Below the pieces are notes generated by a model that worked only from the letters and a program-made list of their open reading frames with translations, was not told where the DNA came from and did no database searches. A program made the translations under genes and the position numbers. Source: Pseudomonas sp. UMAB-08 (GTDB lineage: Bacteria > Pseudomonadota > Gammaproteobacteria > Pseudomonadales > Pseudomonadaceae). From it: a DNA stretch of 64,000 nucleotides. This document shows positions 1-10,066 of the stretch, in pieces. The first letter of the stretch is position 1; every line of letters starts with the position of its first letter. Location: positions 169,540-233,539 of the forward strand of contig NZ_LT607417.1 in assembly GCF_900095225.1 (NCBI RefSeq). Direction: 5' to 3'.

Positions 1-439
1 GCTTGCGCAGGATTTCCAGCATTTTGTCCAGATCGGCGTCAGCCACGTCTGCACTCAGACGCTCGACAGCGATGGACTCGAAGCCTGCAACCGTGAATTC
101 CGGGAATACTTCGAAAGTAGCCACGTATTCCAGGTCTTTACCTTTTTCAAAGGTTTTTGGCTCTACAGAAGGTGCGCCAGCTGGATTGAGTTTCTGCTCA
201 ACCACTGCTTCGTAAAACGTTGCCTGAATCAGATCGCCCAGTGCTTCCTGACGAGCGCCGTCTTCATAACGCTGACGGATCACGCTCATAGGCACTTTGC
301 CAGGACGGAAGCCCGGGATCTTAGCTTTACGGGCAGTCTGCTGCAGACGCTTGTTGACTTCAGTCTCGATGCGTTCGGCAGGCACGCCAATGGTCATGCG
401 GCGCTCAAGAGCGGAAGTATTTTCAACAGAAACTTGCAT
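1..439 (-). CDS. tig: Trigger factor, N-terminal part (cut by window edge)
   Basis: This is the ribosome-bound peptidyl-prolyl isomerase and chaperone that meets nascent chains at the exit tunnel. The reverse strand reads MQVSVENTS from an ATG at 437-439, with GAGGAAT just upstream as ribosome binding site. The ribosome-binding signature GFRPGK falls at residues 43-48. Only about 146 N-terminal residues are inside the window; the PPIase and C-terminal arms lie beyond position 1. In pseudomonads tig usually precedes clpP-clpX-lon, which would also lie off the left edge. A GTGACT-17-TAGAAT promoter lies about 60 bp upstream. Confidence 0.97.
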   Translation of the reverse strand, partial: MQVSVENTSALERRMTIGVPAERIETEVNKRLQQTARKAKIPGFRPGKVPMSVIRQRYEDGARQEALGDLIQATFYEAVVEQKLNPAGAPSVEPKTFEKGKDLEYVATFEVFPEFTVAGFESIAVERLSADVADADLDKMLEILRK

Positions 440-500
440 GGATATTCCTCGTTGCACAGACGTTAGCCGGCCGTTTCCGACCCCAGAATCAAGGGCATGC

Positions 501-529
501 ATTCTAGTGGGTCAAACTCAAGAAGTCAC
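501..529 (-). promoter_or_regulatory. Probable sigma-70 promoter of tig
   Basis: On the minus strand GTGACT (524-529) and TAGAAT (501-506) are separated by 17 bp, about 60 bp upstream of the tig start. Both hexamers are good but imperfect matches to the consensus. The rest of 530-755 shows no gene. Confidence 0.5.
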
Positions 530-757
530 CCCACTGAAAAGGGTAAGTAAGCAGCATGAATTCAAGCAGCCGGCAGGGGGGCGACGACGCCCATTGCGAA
601 CGATTGACGCAAGGCAGCAAGCGACGCGTCTGGCACACCCTATATAAGGAACCCCTGGTGCGCAGCCTGCCCTTTATATCAACCAAAAAACCGCCGAACG
701 CCAGTAAAAACGGACGAAGCGGGTGGTCGCGCCGGGCGAAATTTTCAATATTCCGAA

Positions 758-785
758 ACAAAAAAAAGCCGCACTAGGCGGCTTT
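758..785 (-). terminator. Rho-independent terminator of the tRNA operon
   Basis: A perfect 8-bp stem, AAAGCCGC/GCGGCTTT with a 5-nt loop at 765-785, is followed on the minus strand by a run of T. It sits about 45 bp past the 3' end of tRNA-Leu, so it ends the leftward tRNA transcript before tig. Confidence 0.85.
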
Positions 786-830
786 CTGTTGCTTTATGAA
801 TGCCGCGGGCATTTCACAAAGCTTGTATCT

Positions 831-915
831 TGGTGCGGACGGAGAGACTCGAACTCTCACACCTTTCGGCGCTGGAACCTAAATCCAGTGTGTCTACCAA
901 TTCCACCACGTCCGC
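831..915 (-). tRNA. tRNA-Leu (anticodon TAG)
   Basis: An 85-nt cloverleaf with acceptor GCGGACG/CGTCCGC, a long variable arm and an encoded CCA. The anticodon stem CTGGA/TCCAG encloses loop TTTAGGT, giving anticodon TAG (reads CUA/CUG). It is the third and last gene of a leftward tRNA operon. Confidence 0.96.
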
Positions 916-971
916 GCTTCAAGCCTTTAAAGCAAAGGCGCCTGATTTTTAAGTCAGGCGCCTTTCGAATA

Positions 972-1047
972 TGGGGTGGACGAAGGGGATCGAACCCTCG
1001 ACAACGGGAGTCACAATCCCGTGCTCTACCAACTGAGCTACGCCCAC
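972..1047 (-). tRNA. tRNA-His (anticodon GTG)
   Basis: A 76-nt cloverleaf with acceptor GTGGGCG/CGTCCAC and encoded CCA. The anticodon loop TTGTGAC gives GTG. The discriminator is C, and the base just before the mature 5' end (1048) is G, matching the extra G-1:C73 pair diagnostic of tRNA-His. Confidence 0.97.
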
Positions 1048-1096
1048 CATATAGCGTGTGACCGATGTAACATTACTTGTGCCAAAGTTGCCTAAA

Positions 1097-1173
1097 TGGC
1101 GCACCCGGCAGGACTCGAACCTGCGACCATCCGCTTAGAAGGCGGATGCTCTATCCAACTGAGCTACGGGCGC
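1097..1173 (-). tRNA. tRNA-Arg (anticodon TCT)
   Basis: A 77-nt cloverleaf with acceptor GCGCCCG/CGGGTGC, encoded CCA and anticodon loop CTTCTAA, so anticodon TCT (reads AGA/AGG). It is the first gene of the leftward Arg-His-Leu tRNA operon. Confidence 0.97.
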
Positions 1174-1292
1174 TTATTTAATCTGTATTCATTAACCGAT
1201 TACAAATTAAGAGCTTCAGTCACGCTGAGCCAATCTACAACTCTGCCCGACCTTCTTAACCAGTGCTAGGCTGTGCCCGACAAGTGCGACGA

Positions 1293-1321
1293 ATCTTATA
1301 GACGAGCCCCGAGGTCGTCAA
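1293..1321 (-). promoter_or_regulatory. Probable promoter of the tRNA operon
   Basis: The minus strand carries TTGACG (1316-1321), then either TATAAG (1295-1300, 15-bp spacer) or TAAGAT (1293-1298, 17-bp spacer). It lies about 120 bp upstream of tRNA-Arg and is the strongest sigma-70 match in the 1174-1453 intergenic region. Confidence 0.55.
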
Positions 1322-1453
1322 CTCTTTTTCGAAAAAAATTCAGTTAGATAAAGGAGTTAGAGGAATATACAGACCAAGCGCCTTTGCCCTCGCGCCACGG
1401 CATGCGAGAATGCGCGCTCTTTTTCAATCCCTTTCGATGGTTAATCACGCGTC

Positions 1454-2308
1454 ATGACAGCAAAACTAATCGACGGTAAAGCGATCGCAGCCGGCCTGCG
1501 CCAGCAGATCGCTAAACGTGTCACCGAGCGTCGCGAACAGGGCCTGCGGACACCGGGCCTCGCGGTGATTCTGGTTGGCAACGACCCCGCGTCCCAGGTT
1601 TATGTCTCGCACAAGCGTAAAGACTGTGAAGAAGTCGGCTTCAACTCCAAAGCCTATGACTTGCCTACCGACACCTCGCAGGATGAGCTGACCGACCTGA
1701 TCGATCGCCTCAACGACGATCCGAATATCGACGGCATCCTGGTGCAACTGCCACTGCCCGCGCATCTGGATGCCTCAAAACTGCTGGAGCGCATTCGCCC
1801 GGACAAAGACGTGGATGGCTTCCATCCTTATAACGTCGGTCGGCTGGCGCAACGCATCCCCCTGCTGCGCCCCTGCACCCCCAAGGGCATCATGGCCTTG
1901 CTGGAAAGCACTGGTGTCGATCTTTACGGGATGGACGCAGTCATCGTCGGCGCCAGCAATATCGTCGGCCGCCCGATGGCGATGGAACTGTTGCTCGCGG
2001 GCTGCACGGTCACCGTGACCCACCGCTTCACTCGCGACCTGCCAGGCCATGTGGGCCGTGCGGATCTCGTGGTTGTCGCTGCTGGCAAACCCGGCCTGGT
2101 CAAAGGTGAGTGGATCAAGGAAGGCGCCATCGTGATCGACGTTGGCATCAATCGCCAGGAAAACGGCAAGCTGGTCGGCGACGTGGTGTATGAAACCGCC
2201 CTGCCCCGTGCTGGCTGGATCACTCCGGTACCGGGCGGCGTTGGCCCGATGACCCGTGCCTGCCTGCTGGAAAACACCTTGTACGCTGCGGAAACCCTGC
2301 ACGTCTGA
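1454..2308 (+). CDS. folD: Bifunctional methylenetetrahydrofolate dehydrogenase / cyclohydrolase
   Basis: This cytosolic enzyme interconverts 5,10-methylene-, methenyl- and 10-formyl-tetrahydrofolate, supplying one-carbon units for purines and fMet. The 284-residue length is normal for FolD. The catalytic region YVSHK is at residues 50-54, and the C-terminal signature PGGVGPMT is at about 260-267, after a Rossmann NADP domain. It is a monocistronic gene diverging from the tRNA operon and converging on cysS, with a shared terminator hairpin after its stop. Confidence 0.97.
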   Translation: MTAKLIDGKAIAAGLRQQIAKRVTERREQGLRTPGLAVILVGNDPASQVYVSHKRKDCEEVGFNSKAYDLPTDTSQDELTDLIDRLNDDPNIDGILVQLPLPAHLDASKLLERIRPDKDVDGFHPYNVGRLAQRIPLLRPCTPKGIMALLESTGVDLYGMDAVIVGASNIVGRPMAMELLLAGCTVTVTHRFTRDLPGHVGRADLVVVAAGKPGLVKGEWIKEGAIVIDVGINRQENGKLVGDVVYETALPRAGWITPVPGGVGPMTRACLLENTLYAAETLHV

Positions 2309-2325
2309 GTGCCCGGGATCAGGCA

Positions 2326-2356
2326 TAAAAAACGGCGCCCTCGGGTGCCGTTTTTC
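2326..2356. terminator. Bidirectional terminator between folD and cysS
   Basis: An inverted repeat AAAAACGGC...TGCCGTTTTT with a short GC loop is flanked by A and T runs on both sides. It can terminate both folD (rightward) and the glnS-cysS transcript (leftward). Confidence 0.8.
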
Positions 2357-2372
2357 ATGACTCAACAGTCAG

Positions 2373-3755
2373 TCAGTCCGCCAAACGCCAGGTCGTACCG
2401 CCTTTGCCGTCTTCCAACACCACGCCCATCGCCGTGAGTTGGTCGCGAATGCGGTCCGATTCAGCCCAGTCCTTGTTGGCACGAGCACTCAATCGAGCCT
2501 GAATCAGCGCTTCGACTTCAACCGCATCGACCCGACCCTCTGCGCCTGCACGCAAAAAGTCATCCGCCTCGAGCTGCAAAACACCCAACACACTGGCCAA
2601 TTCTTTCAGACGTGCCGCCAAACCCGCAGCTGCCGCCAGATCGGTGTCACGCAGACGGTTGATTTCGCGCACCATCTCGAACAGCACCGCGCAGGCTTCC
2701 GGCGTGCCGAAGTCGTCGTTCATCGCCGCAGAGAAACGTTCGACGAACGCTTCGCCACCGGCAGGCGCTACGGCAGGCAAGCCTTTAAGGGCGTGATAGA
2801 AACGTTCCAGCGCGCCCTTGGACTCTTTCAGGCTGTCTTCGGAGTAGTTGATCGAGCTGCGGTAATGGCTGGACACCAACAGATAACGCACCACTTCCGG
2901 CTGGTATTTCTCCAGCACGTCGCGAATGGTGAAGAAGTTGTTCAAGGACTTGGACATCTTCTCGCCATTGATGCGGATCATGCCGCAGTGCATCCAGGCA
3001 TTGGCGTAAGGCTTGCCAGTGGCCGCCTCGCTCTGGGCGATTTCGTTTTCGTGGTGCGGGAACTCTAGATCGTTGCCGCCGCCATGAATATCGAAGGTCT
3101 CGCCCAGACAGCAAGTCGACATCACCGAGCATTCAATATGCCAGCCCGGACGCCCTGCGCCCCATGGCGACTCCCAGCTCGGTTCGCCCGGCTTGACGCC
3201 CTTCCACAGCACGAAGTCCAGCGGATCGTCCTTGGACTCATCCACTTCGATCCGCGCACCGATGCGCAGGTCTTCGATCTTCTTGCGCGACAGCTTGCCG
3301 TACCCCATAAACTTGCCGACGCGGTAATACACGTCGCCATTGCCCGGAGCGTAGGCATAACCCTTGTCGATCAAGGTCTGGATCATGACGTGCATGCCCG
3401 CGATATGATCGGTCGCGCGCGGCTCCATGTCCGGCGGCAGAATGTTCAGCCGCGCCTCGTCCTCGTGCATCGCATCAATCATGCGTGCAGTGAGCGCCTC
3501 GAAGGACTCGCCGTTTTCACGGGCACGGTTGATGATCTTGTCGTCGATATCGGTGATGTTGCGCACATAGGTCAAGTCATACCCACTGAAACGCAACCAG
3601 CGGGTGACCAGATCGAACGCGACCATGCTGCGGCCATGCCCAAGGTGGCAGAAGTCGTACACGGTCATGCCGCACACGTACATCCGCACCTTGTTGCCGT
3701 CCAGAGGCTTGAAGACTTCCTTGCTCTTGGTGAGCGTGTTGTAAATTGAAAGCAC
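2373..3755 (-). CDS. cysS: Cysteinyl-tRNA synthetase
   Basis: A class I aminoacyl-tRNA synthetase charging tRNA-Cys; 460 residues, the family norm. It shows the zinc/cysteine ligand C28 in [10 protein letters not shown], the HIGH-type motif HLGH at 37-40, the zinc site C-H region (GWHIECS; HHENE) and KMSKS near residue 268. The start is a GTG at 3753-3755 preceded by AAGGA. It lies 9 bp after glnS on the same strand, so the two synthetases form an operon. Confidence 0.97.
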   Translation of the reverse strand: MLSIYNTLTKSKEVFKPLDGNKVRMYVCGMTVYDFCHLGHGRSMVAFDLVTRWLRFSGYDLTYVRNITDIDDKIINRARENGESFEALTARMIDAMHEDEARLNILPPDMEPRATDHIAGMHVMIQTLIDKGYAYAPGNGDVYYRVGKFMGYGKLSRKKIEDLRIGARIEVDESKDDPLDFVLWKGVKPGEPSWESPWGAGRPGWHIECSVMSTCCLGETFDIHGGGNDLEFPHHENEIAQSEAATGKPYANAWMHCGMIRINGEKMSKSLNNFFTIRDVLEKYQPEVVRYLLVSSHYRSSINYSEDSLKESKGALERFYHALKGLPAVAPAGGEAFVERFSAAMNDDFGTPEACAVLFEMVREINRLRDTDLAAAAGLAARLKELASVLGVLQLEADDFLRAGAEGRVDAVEVEALIQARLSARANKDWAESDRIRDQLTAMGVVLEDGKGGTTWRLAD

Positions 3756-3764
3756 GATGATTCC

Positions 3765-5462
3765 TTAGCTCTGACCCCATGAGTCACGCAGCGTCACAGT
3801 ACGGTTGAACACCGGCTGACCGGGTTTCGAGTCCTTGATGTCCGCGCAGAAATAACCTTCGCGTTCGAACTGGAAACGGTCTTCCGGCTGCGCTTGCGCC
3901 AATGACGGCTCAGCACGGCAACCCGTGAGCACTTGCAGGGAATCAGGGTTGATGTTGTCCAGGAAGCTGTCGCCGTCTTCCGCTTTGTCCGGGCTCGGCG
4001 AGCGGAACAGACGATCGTACAGACGCACTTCGCACTCGAGGCTTGCCGCAGCCGGCACCCAATGCACCACGCCTTTGACCTTGCGCCCTTCAGGGTTTTT
4101 ACCCAGTGTTTCCGGATCGTACGAGCAACGCAGTTCGACGATGTTGCCGTCGGCGTCCTTGACCGCTTCATCGGCGCGAATCACGTAACTGCCACGCAGG
4201 CGCACTTCGCCGTTGGGCTCCAGACGCTTGTAGCCTTTTGGCGGTTCTTCCATGAAGTCATCACGGTCGATGTAGATTTCGCGGGCAAACGGCAGTTCAC
4301 GTACACCCATGTCTTCTTTCGGGTGACGCGCCAGCTCGAGCATCTCGACCTGACCTTCCGGGTAGTTGGTGATCACGACTTTCAGCGGACGCAGCACGCA
4401 CATGGCACGCGGCGCGCTGTGGTCGAGGTCATCGCGGATGCTGAATTCGAGCATGGCGAAATCGACAACGCCATCGGAACGGTTAGTGCCGACCATCTCG
4501 CAGAAGTTACGGATCGAGCCCGCGGTGTAGCCGCGACGACGGAACCCCGACAAGGTCGACATGCGCGGGTCGTCCCAGCCATTCACGTGCTTCTCGTCGA
4601 CCAGTTGCTTGAGCTTGCGCTTGCTGGTGACGGTGTAGCTCAGGTTAAGACGCGAGAACTCGTACTGACGCGGATGGCTCGGCACTGGAAGGTTGTCCAG
4701 AAACCAGTCGTACAGCGGGCGATGGCCTTCGAATTCAAGGGTGCAGATCGAGTGGGTAATGCCTTCGATGGCGTCCGACTGACCGTGAGTGAAGTCATAG
4801 TTCGGGTAGATACACCACTTATCGCCGGTCTGATGGTGATGCGCATGGCGAATGCGGTACAGGATCGGGTCGCGCAGGTTCATGTTCGGCGAGGCCATGT
4901 CGATCTTGGCCCGCAGTACACGCTCACCGTCCTTGAACTCGCCAGCCTTCATCCGGGCAAACAGGTCCAGGTTTTCCTCGACGCTGCGCTCACGGAACGG
5001 GCTGTTTTTGCCAGGCTCGATCAGGTTACCGCGGTATTCCTTGGACTGCTCGGGGCTCAGGTCGCAGACGAACGCCTTGCCCGCCTTGATCAGCTCTACG
5101 GCCCAGTCGTGCAATTGATCGAAGTATTGCGAGGCATAACGCACTTCGCCGGCCCACTCGAAGCCCAGCCACTTCACGTCGCTTTCGATGGCGTCGATGT
5201 ATTCCTGGTCTTCCTTGGCCGGGTTGGTGTCATCGAAACGCAGGTGCGTTACGCCACCGAACTCCTGAGCCAGACCGAAGTTCACGCAGATCGCCTTGGC
5301 GTGGCCGATATGCAGGTAACCGTTGGGCTCAGGCGGGAAACGGGTCACGATCTGGGTGTGCTTGCCCGAGTCCAGGTCTGCCTGCACGATTGCGCGCAGG
5401 AAATTGGTCGGGACAGCAGGACCTGCCTTGGAATTCGCAGTGGAGTCAGTGGGCTTGCTCAT
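3765..5462 (-). CDS. glnS: Glutaminyl-tRNA synthetase
   Basis: A class I synthetase charging tRNA-Gln directly, so this organism does not rely only on the GatCAB route for Gln-tRNA. It is 565 residues long, with [12 protein letters not shown] at 43-54 (HIGH at 51-54) and VTSKRKL as the KMSKS equivalent. The C-terminal anticodon-binding beta-barrels are complete. ATG start with AAGGATC upstream. It is the first gene of the glnS-cysS operon, transcribed away from ppiB. Confidence 0.97.
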   Translation of the reverse strand: MSKPTDSTANSKAGPAVPTNFLRAIVQADLDSGKHTQIVTRFPPEPNGYLHIGHAKAICVNFGLAQEFGGVTHLRFDDTNPAKEDQEYIDAIESDVKWLGFEWAGEVRYASQYFDQLHDWAVELIKAGKAFVCDLSPEQSKEYRGNLIEPGKNSPFRERSVEENLDLFARMKAGEFKDGERVLRAKIDMASPNMNLRDPILYRIRHAHHHQTGDKWCIYPNYDFTHGQSDAIEGITHSICTLEFEGHRPLYDWFLDNLPVPSHPRQYEFSRLNLSYTVTSKRKLKQLVDEKHVNGWDDPRMSTLSGFRRRGYTAGSIRNFCEMVGTNRSDGVVDFAMLEFSIRDDLDHSAPRAMCVLRPLKVVITNYPEGQVEMLELARHPKEDMGVRELPFAREIYIDRDDFMEEPPKGYKRLEPNGEVRLRGSYVIRADEAVKDADGNIVELRCSYDPETLGKNPEGRKVKGVVHWVPAAASLECEVRLYDRLFRSPSPDKAEDGDSFLDNINPDSLQVLTGCRAEPSLAQAQPEDRFQFEREGYFCADIKDSKPGQPVFNRTVTLRDSWGQS

Positions 5463-5594
5463 AGGATCCTTGAACGTACAAGTGCGCGGCCAGGGTAGGC
5501 CGACTAAATCAAAGCGCTTATCATAGCCGAAGCTGTCAAGGTGTTGCGACCAGCGCGCGCGCCTTCCACGAATTCAAAACGAGCGATTTTCACA

Positions 5595-6095
5595 ATGTCC
5601 AAAGTCAAACTGAGCACGAACCACGGCGACATCGTCCTGCAACTGAACGCCGATAAAGCGCCGGAAACCGTGGCCAACTTTGTGCAGTACGTTAAAGAAG
5701 GCCATTACGACAACACCATATTCCATCGTGTGATCAGCAACTTCATGATCCAGGGCGGCGGTTTCGAGCCGGGCATGGCACAGAAAAAAACCCGCGCCAC
5801 GATCAAAAACGAAGCCAACAACGGCCTTTCCAACCGAAAAGGCACCGTGGCCATGGCCCGCACCATGGAGCCGCATTCGGCGTCCTCGCAGTTCTTCATC
5901 AACGTGGGCGACAACGATTTCCTCGACCACACGGCACCGACCGTTCAAGGCTGGGGCTACACCGTGTTTGGTGAAGTGGTAGAGGGCATGGACGTAGTCG
6001 AGAAGATCAAAGGCGTGGCGACCACCATGAAAGCCGGTCACCAGGACGTGCCTGCCGAAGACGTAATCATCGTGAACGCCGAGATCATTGAGTGA
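5595..6095 (+). CDS. ppiB: Peptidyl-prolyl cis-trans isomerase (cyclophilin B type)
   Basis: A cytosolic cyclophilin of 166 residues with no signal peptide. Cyclophilin motifs include [15 protein letters not shown] and [12 protein letters not shown]. The start chosen is the ATG at 5595 ([12 protein letters not shown]), because an in-frame extension upstream has no homologous-looking sequence. Its TGA overlaps the GTG of lpxH by 4 nt, indicating translational coupling. A second, longer cyclophilin is encoded at 50085. Confidence 0.95.
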   Translation: MSKVKLSTNHGDIVLQLNADKAPETVANFVQYVKEGHYDNTIFHRVISNFMIQGGGFEPGMAQKKTRATIKNEANNGLSNRKGTVAMARTMEPHSASSQFFINVGDNDFLDHTAPTVQGWGYTVFGEVVEGMDVVEKIKGVATTMKAGHQDVPAEDVIIVNAEIIE

Positions 6096-6835
6096 TATTG
6101 CTGATCTCTGATCTGCACCTGGAAGAGCAGCGCCCGGACATCACACGGGCGTTTCTGACATTACTCGACGGCCGGGCCCGCGCGGCCGAGTCGCTGTACA
6201 TCCTCGGGGATTTTTTCGAGGCATGGATCGGCGATGACGCCATGTCGCCGTTCCAACTGTCGATCTGCAAAGCCCTGCGCGCATTGAGCGACAGCGGCAC
6301 GCAGGTGTTCCTGATGCACGGCAATCGCGACTTTATGGTCGGGAAAGCGTTCTGCAAGGCTGCAGGCTGCACCTTGTTGAAAGACCCAAGCGTGGTGCAA
6401 CTCAATGGCGAGCCGGTGCTGCTGATGCACGGCGACAGCCTGTGTACCCGCGACGAAGCCTACATGCGCATGCGCCGCTACCTGCGCAACCCGATGACCT
6501 TGTGGGTCTTGCGCCATTTGCCCTTGGGCACCCGACACAAACTGGCGCGCAAGCTGCGCAACGAAAGTCGCGCGCAGACCCGCATGAAAGCCAACGACAT
6601 CGTCGACGTCACGCCCGAGGAAATCCCACGGATCATGGCGCAATACGGTGTGCGCACGCTGATCCACGGCCACACCCACCGCCCGGCGATTCATAAACTG
6701 CAGGTCGGCAACGATGCAGCAAAGCGGATTGTCCTGGGGGATTGGGATCGTCAGGGCTGGGCGTTGCAGGTGGATGAGCAGGGTTTCCAGTTGGCGGCGT
6801 TTGATTTTGTGCCGGTACCGGCGTTGATTCACTGA
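6092..6835 (+). CDS. lpxH: UDP-2,3-diacylglucosamine diphosphatase
   Basis: A calcineurin-like phosphoesterase that hydrolyses UDP-2,3-diacylglucosamine to lipid X in lipid A synthesis, at the inner face of the inner membrane. It has 247 residues. Metal ligands are visible in DLHL (D7, H9), GDFFEAW (D40), GNRD (N78) and the C-terminal HGHTHRP. The start is a GTG inside the ppiB stop (GTGA overlap), so expression is coupled to ppiB. Confidence 0.95.
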   Translation: MILLISDLHLEEQRPDITRAFLTLLDGRARAAESLYILGDFFEAWIGDDAMSPFQLSICKALRALSDSGTQVFLMHGNRDFMVGKAFCKAAGCTLLKDPSVVQLNGEPVLLMHGDSLCTRDEAYMRMRRYLRNPMTLWVLRHLPLGTRHKLARKLRNESRAQTRMKANDIVDVTPEEIPRIMAQYGVRTLIHGHTHRPAIHKLQVGNDAAKRIVLGDWDRQGWALQVDEQGFQLAAFDFVPVPALIH

Positions 6836-6879
6836 CGCCATCGCGGCGGGGTCGCGTCCGACGAAACCGGTCGCTTTCT

Positions 6880-6940
6880 TGAGACCGCTGAAGGTCCTTT
6901 GGACCTTATCGCAGCCTTCGGCAGCTCCTACAGGACCCAG
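6880..6940. repeat. REP-like sequence, degenerate
   Basis: The stretch TTATCGCAGCC...GGCAGCTCCTACAG resembles one half of the interspersed palindromic repeats common between genes in fluorescent pseudomonads. It lies in the 387-bp gap between lpxH and the MFS gene. Recognition is from memory and the element is imperfect. Confidence 0.45.
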
Positions 6941-7056
6941 TTTGCTGCGCGACAGCGCGGCGTCGAAGACGGGACGGTATCTCTTATCAAGCAACCTTTA
7001 ACTCATTGAAAAATAAAAATAAATTTTATTATATTTTCATCCGAACGCTGATCCTT

Positions 7057-7180
7057 TGTAGGAGCGTGCTTGCCCGCGATCGGCTGCGAAGCAGTCGCAA
7101 AATGGCTGGATTCACTATCGCAGGAAGGTCCTTCGTGTCGGACGCCACCCCGGCCTATCGCGGGCAAGCGCGCGCCTACA
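7057..7180. repeat. Pair of inverted REP elements
   Basis: The left copy (7057-7080) begins TGTAGGAGCGTGCTTGC and the right copy (7157-7180) ends GCAAGCGCGCGCCTACA. They are near-perfect inverted copies around a GC-rich centre, the usual two-REP arrangement of Pseudomonas. They sit just past the 3' end of the leftward efflux operon and may stabilise or terminate its transcript. Confidence 0.8.
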
Positions 7181-7222
7181 GTTTGCTACGCGGTTGCAGA
7201 CGGGGCGGCTGGGGTCCGCCTA

Positions 7223-8755
7223 TCAATGCCCCGCCGGCGGTCCCGCCTTCGCCGTAAACGGTGGTTTGGCCATCCACACCAGCACGATCAAGCCCATAAA
7301 AGCCCAGCCCAGCATGTGGAAGTAGTCGACGGTCGACATCATGTACGCCTGGCTGTTGAGCATCCCCTCAAGCTGCGCGTAGGCTTGACTGCCCGCCCCG
7401 CCCAGATTGTTCAGCGCGTCGCGAGTCGCGGGCTCATAGGTGCTGATGTTTTCGCTCAAATAGGCATGGTGCTGATTCGCCCGCCGAATCCAGATCCAGG
7501 TGGTGAGCGATGCGGCAAAACTGCCCCCCAGGTTCCGCAGAAACGTCGCCAGCCCCGAACCGTCGGCGATCTGATCAGGCGGCAAGTCAGACAGCAAGAT
7601 GGTCAACGTCGGCATGAAGAACAGCGCCACGCCAGCCCCCATGAAGAGTTGCACCAGCGCAATATGCTCAAAATCAACCTGATTGGTGAAATCGGCACGC
7701 ATGAAGCAGCTCAGCCCTATCGCAAAGAACGCCAGCCCGGCCAGCAGTCGCAGGTCGAATTTGTGCGCGTATTTTCCGACAAAAGGCGACATCAGCACCG
7801 GCAGAATACCAATGGGCGCCACCGCCAGCCCGGCATAGGTCGGGGTATACCCCATCTGTGTCTGTAGCCATTGCGGCAGCAGCAGGTTGATGCCGAAGAA
7901 TCCCGCATAGCCCCCCACCAAGGTGATGGTCCCGATGCGGAAGTTACGGAAGGCGAACAGGCGCAAATTGACGATGGGGTGCCGGTCGGTCATTTCCCAG
8001 ATGATAAATATCGCCAGGAAGACCACTGAAATGATGGTGCCTATCACGATGAAGCTGGACGCGAACCAGTCCAGGTCATTGCCCTTGTCGAGCACGATTT
8101 GCAGCGCACCCACACCCACAATCAATGTCAGCAGGCCGACGTAATCCATGGGCTGACGGCTGGTAACCACCGGCCGCGTGCGCATTTGTGTACGCACTAC
8201 GAACGCAGCGAACAGGCCGATTGGGATGTTGATGAAGAAAATCCATGGCCAGCTGTAGCTGTCGGTGATCCATCCGCCGAGGATCGGCCCGGCAATGGGC
8301 GCCACCACCGTGACCATCGCCAGCAATGCCAGTGCCATCCCCCTTTTGGCCGGGGGATAGACCGCAATCAATAGCGTCTGGGTCATGGGGTACAGCGGAC
8401 CGGCGACCACGCCTTGCAGCACGCGAAAGCCGACCAGCTCGGGCATCGACTGGGAAATCCCGCACAAAAACGACGCCATCACGAACAGCACGGTGGCCCA
8501 GATAAACAGTTTTACCTCACCCACCCGACGGCTAAGCCAACCGGTCAGCGGCAAGGCGATCGCGTTACTGACCGCAAACGAGGTGATGACCCACGTGCCC
8601 TGCTCCGAACTCACCCCCAGATTACCGGAGATGGTCGGCAAAGCGACGTTGGCGATGGTGGTGTCGAGCACCTGCATAAAGGTCGCCAGCGACAGGCCGA
8701 TGGTGCACATCAACAAACTGGGCGGCGTAAAAGAGGCCGGGGCGGTCGAGCTCAT
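7223..8755 (-). CDS. DHA2-family MFS multidrug exporter (EmrB-like)
   Basis: A 510-residue inner-membrane proton antiporter with about 14 predicted membrane segments, the pattern of the DHA2 (EmrB/QacA) family. The antiporter motif IAGPILGGWITD is in the fifth helix. It is preceded by AAGGA and lies 63 bp after the adaptor gene. With the EmrA-like adaptor and the NodT-type outer-membrane factor it would form a tripartite pump spanning both membranes. The operon starts with a MarR repressor, so the pump is probably induced by a small toxic ligand. The exported compound cannot be read from the sequence. Confidence 0.92.
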   Translation of the reverse strand: MSSTAPASFTPPSLLMCTIGLSLATFMQVLDTTIANVALPTISGNLGVSSEQGTWVITSFAVSNAIALPLTGWLSRRVGEVKLFIWATVLFVMASFLCGISQSMPELVGFRVLQGVVAGPLYPMTQTLLIAVYPPAKRGMALALLAMVTVVAPIAGPILGGWITDSYSWPWIFFINIPIGLFAAFVVRTQMRTRPVVTSRQPMDYVGLLTLIVGVGALQIVLDKGNDLDWFASSFIVIGTIISVVFLAIFIIWEMTDRHPIVNLRLFAFRNFRIGTITLVGGYAGFFGINLLLPQWLQTQMGYTPTYAGLAVAPIGILPVLMSPFVGKYAHKFDLRLLAGLAFFAIGLSCFMRADFTNQVDFEHIALVQLFMGAGVALFFMPTLTILLSDLPPDQIADGSGLATFLRNLGGSFAASLTTWIWIRRANQHHAYLSENISTYEPATRDALNNLGGAGSQAYAQLEGMLNSQAYMMSTVDYFHMLGWAFMGLIVLVWMAKPPFTAKAGPPAGH

Positions 8756-8818
8756 CGCGAATCCTTTAACACTTGAACGTCGCTCCGGCCAGAAGGCCGG
8801 AGCACACGGATTGGCGAA

Positions 8819-10051
8819 TCAGCGCTGAACCGTTCGGCTGTTGTTGGCGCTGTTATCGTGGATTAAACGCGTGATCAGGGCGTCGGCGTCAGCCAGTTGT
8901 TCCTCGTAGATACGGGTACTGAACGAGGCCTTCTGCGGCGGTTGCTGTGCCAATACCGGGCCACTCTGATCGTGCAGGTTGACGTTGACCACGGTCGACA
9001 GACCAATGCGCAACGGATGCTCTTTCAACTGCTCAGCGTTGATGTGAATCCGCACCGGCACGCGCTGTACGATCTTGATCCAGTTACCCGTGGCGTTCTG
9101 CGCTGGCAGCAAGGCAAACGCGCTACCCGTGCCAGCACCCAGGCTGTCAACCGTGCCGCTGAACTTCACGTCACTGCCGTACAGATCGGACTCAATGTCC
9201 ACCGGCTGACCGATGCGCATCTTGCCCAGCTGGGTTTCTTTGAAGTTGGCATCGATCCACAGCTGATTCAGCGGGATCACCGCCATCAACGCGGTGCCGG
9301 GTTGAACCCGCTGGCCCAATTGCACGGTGCGCTTGGCCACGTAGCCGGTGACCGGGGCAATCAAGGTGCTGCGGGCGTTACCCAGGTAAGCCTGACGCAC
9401 CTGCGCGGCAGCCGCTTTCACATCCGGGTGCGAGGACACCACCGTGTCGTCCACCAGCGCGGAGCTGGTAGCCAATTGCTGCTGGACGTTGTTCAACGCA
9501 TTTTGCGCGGTCGTCAGGTCATCGCGGGCATGGGACAACTCTTCCTGAGAGATCGCCCCGCCTGCGGCAAGATTCTTACGGCGGTTGTAGTTATCCTGGG
9601 CTTTCTGCACCTCGGCCCGTTGCGCGGCCAACTGAGCCCTCATCCCGTCGACATTGCTGTAAAGACCGCGCACCTGGCGCACCGTCTTACCCAGATTGGC
9701 TTCGGCGCTTTGCAGGCTGACTTCGGCATCACTCGGGTCGAACTGGATAAGCACCTGGCCCTCACGGACCAGATCGCCATCGTCCGCGCCGATGCTCACC
9801 ACCGTCCCGGTAACCAGCGGCGTAATGGCCACCACGTTGCCGTTTACGTAGGCGTCATCGGTGCTTTCGTTCCAGCGCCCGTAGATTTCATACCAGCCCC
9901 AGATACCGAGACCGCCGAGGATCACCAGCATCAGGACCACCAGCAGCCAGATCTTGCGCTTGCGCGGGTTCTGATCCCGATCTTTGTTCTGAACTGCGTT
10001 CTGAGCTTTTTGGTCGTGTACAGACGTCTTTTCGGTAGCGGCAGTAGCCAT
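8819..10051 (-). CDS. Membrane-fusion adaptor of an EmrAB-type pump
   Basis: 410 residues: a short cytoplasmic head, one transmembrane helix at about 33-53, then a biotinyl-lipoyl-like domain, an alpha-helical hairpin with coiled-coil character (about 105-185) and a beta-barrel domain. This is the HlyD/EmrA architecture linking the inner-membrane transporter to the outer-membrane channel. It is the third gene of the marR-OMF-emrA-emrB operon, starting 15 bp after the outer-membrane factor. Confidence 0.93.
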   Translation of the reverse strand: MATAATEKTSVHDQKAQNAVQNKDRDQNPRKRKIWLLVVLMLVILGGLGIWGWYEIYGRWNESTDDAYVNGNVVAITPLVTGTVVSIGADDGDLVREGQVLIQFDPSDAEVSLQSAEANLGKTVRQVRGLYSNVDGMRAQLAAQRAEVQKAQDNYNRRKNLAAGGAISQEELSHARDDLTTAQNALNNVQQQLATSSALVDDTVVSSHPDVKAAAAQVRQAYLGNARSTLIAPVTGYVAKRTVQLGQRVQPGTALMAVIPLNQLWIDANFKETQLGKMRIGQPVDIESDLYGSDVKFSGTVDSLGAGTGSAFALLPAQNATGNWIKIVQRVPVRIHINAEQLKEHPLRIGLSTVVNVNLHDQSGPVLAQQPPQKASFSTRIYEEQLADADALITRLIHDNSANNSRTVQR

Positions 10052-10066
10052 GACGATTACCTTGAG

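Noticed and set aside
2439-3749. Long plus-strand open frames opposite cysS (and similarly 3933-5498 opposite glnS, 32041-34482 opposite gdhB)
   Set aside because: They are antisense shadows of GC-rich genes with strong motifs on the other strand; no domain or ribosome site supports them.
7057-7180. CRISPR-like appearance of the paired repeats
   Set aside because: Only two inverted copies, with no regular spacers; they match REP elements.
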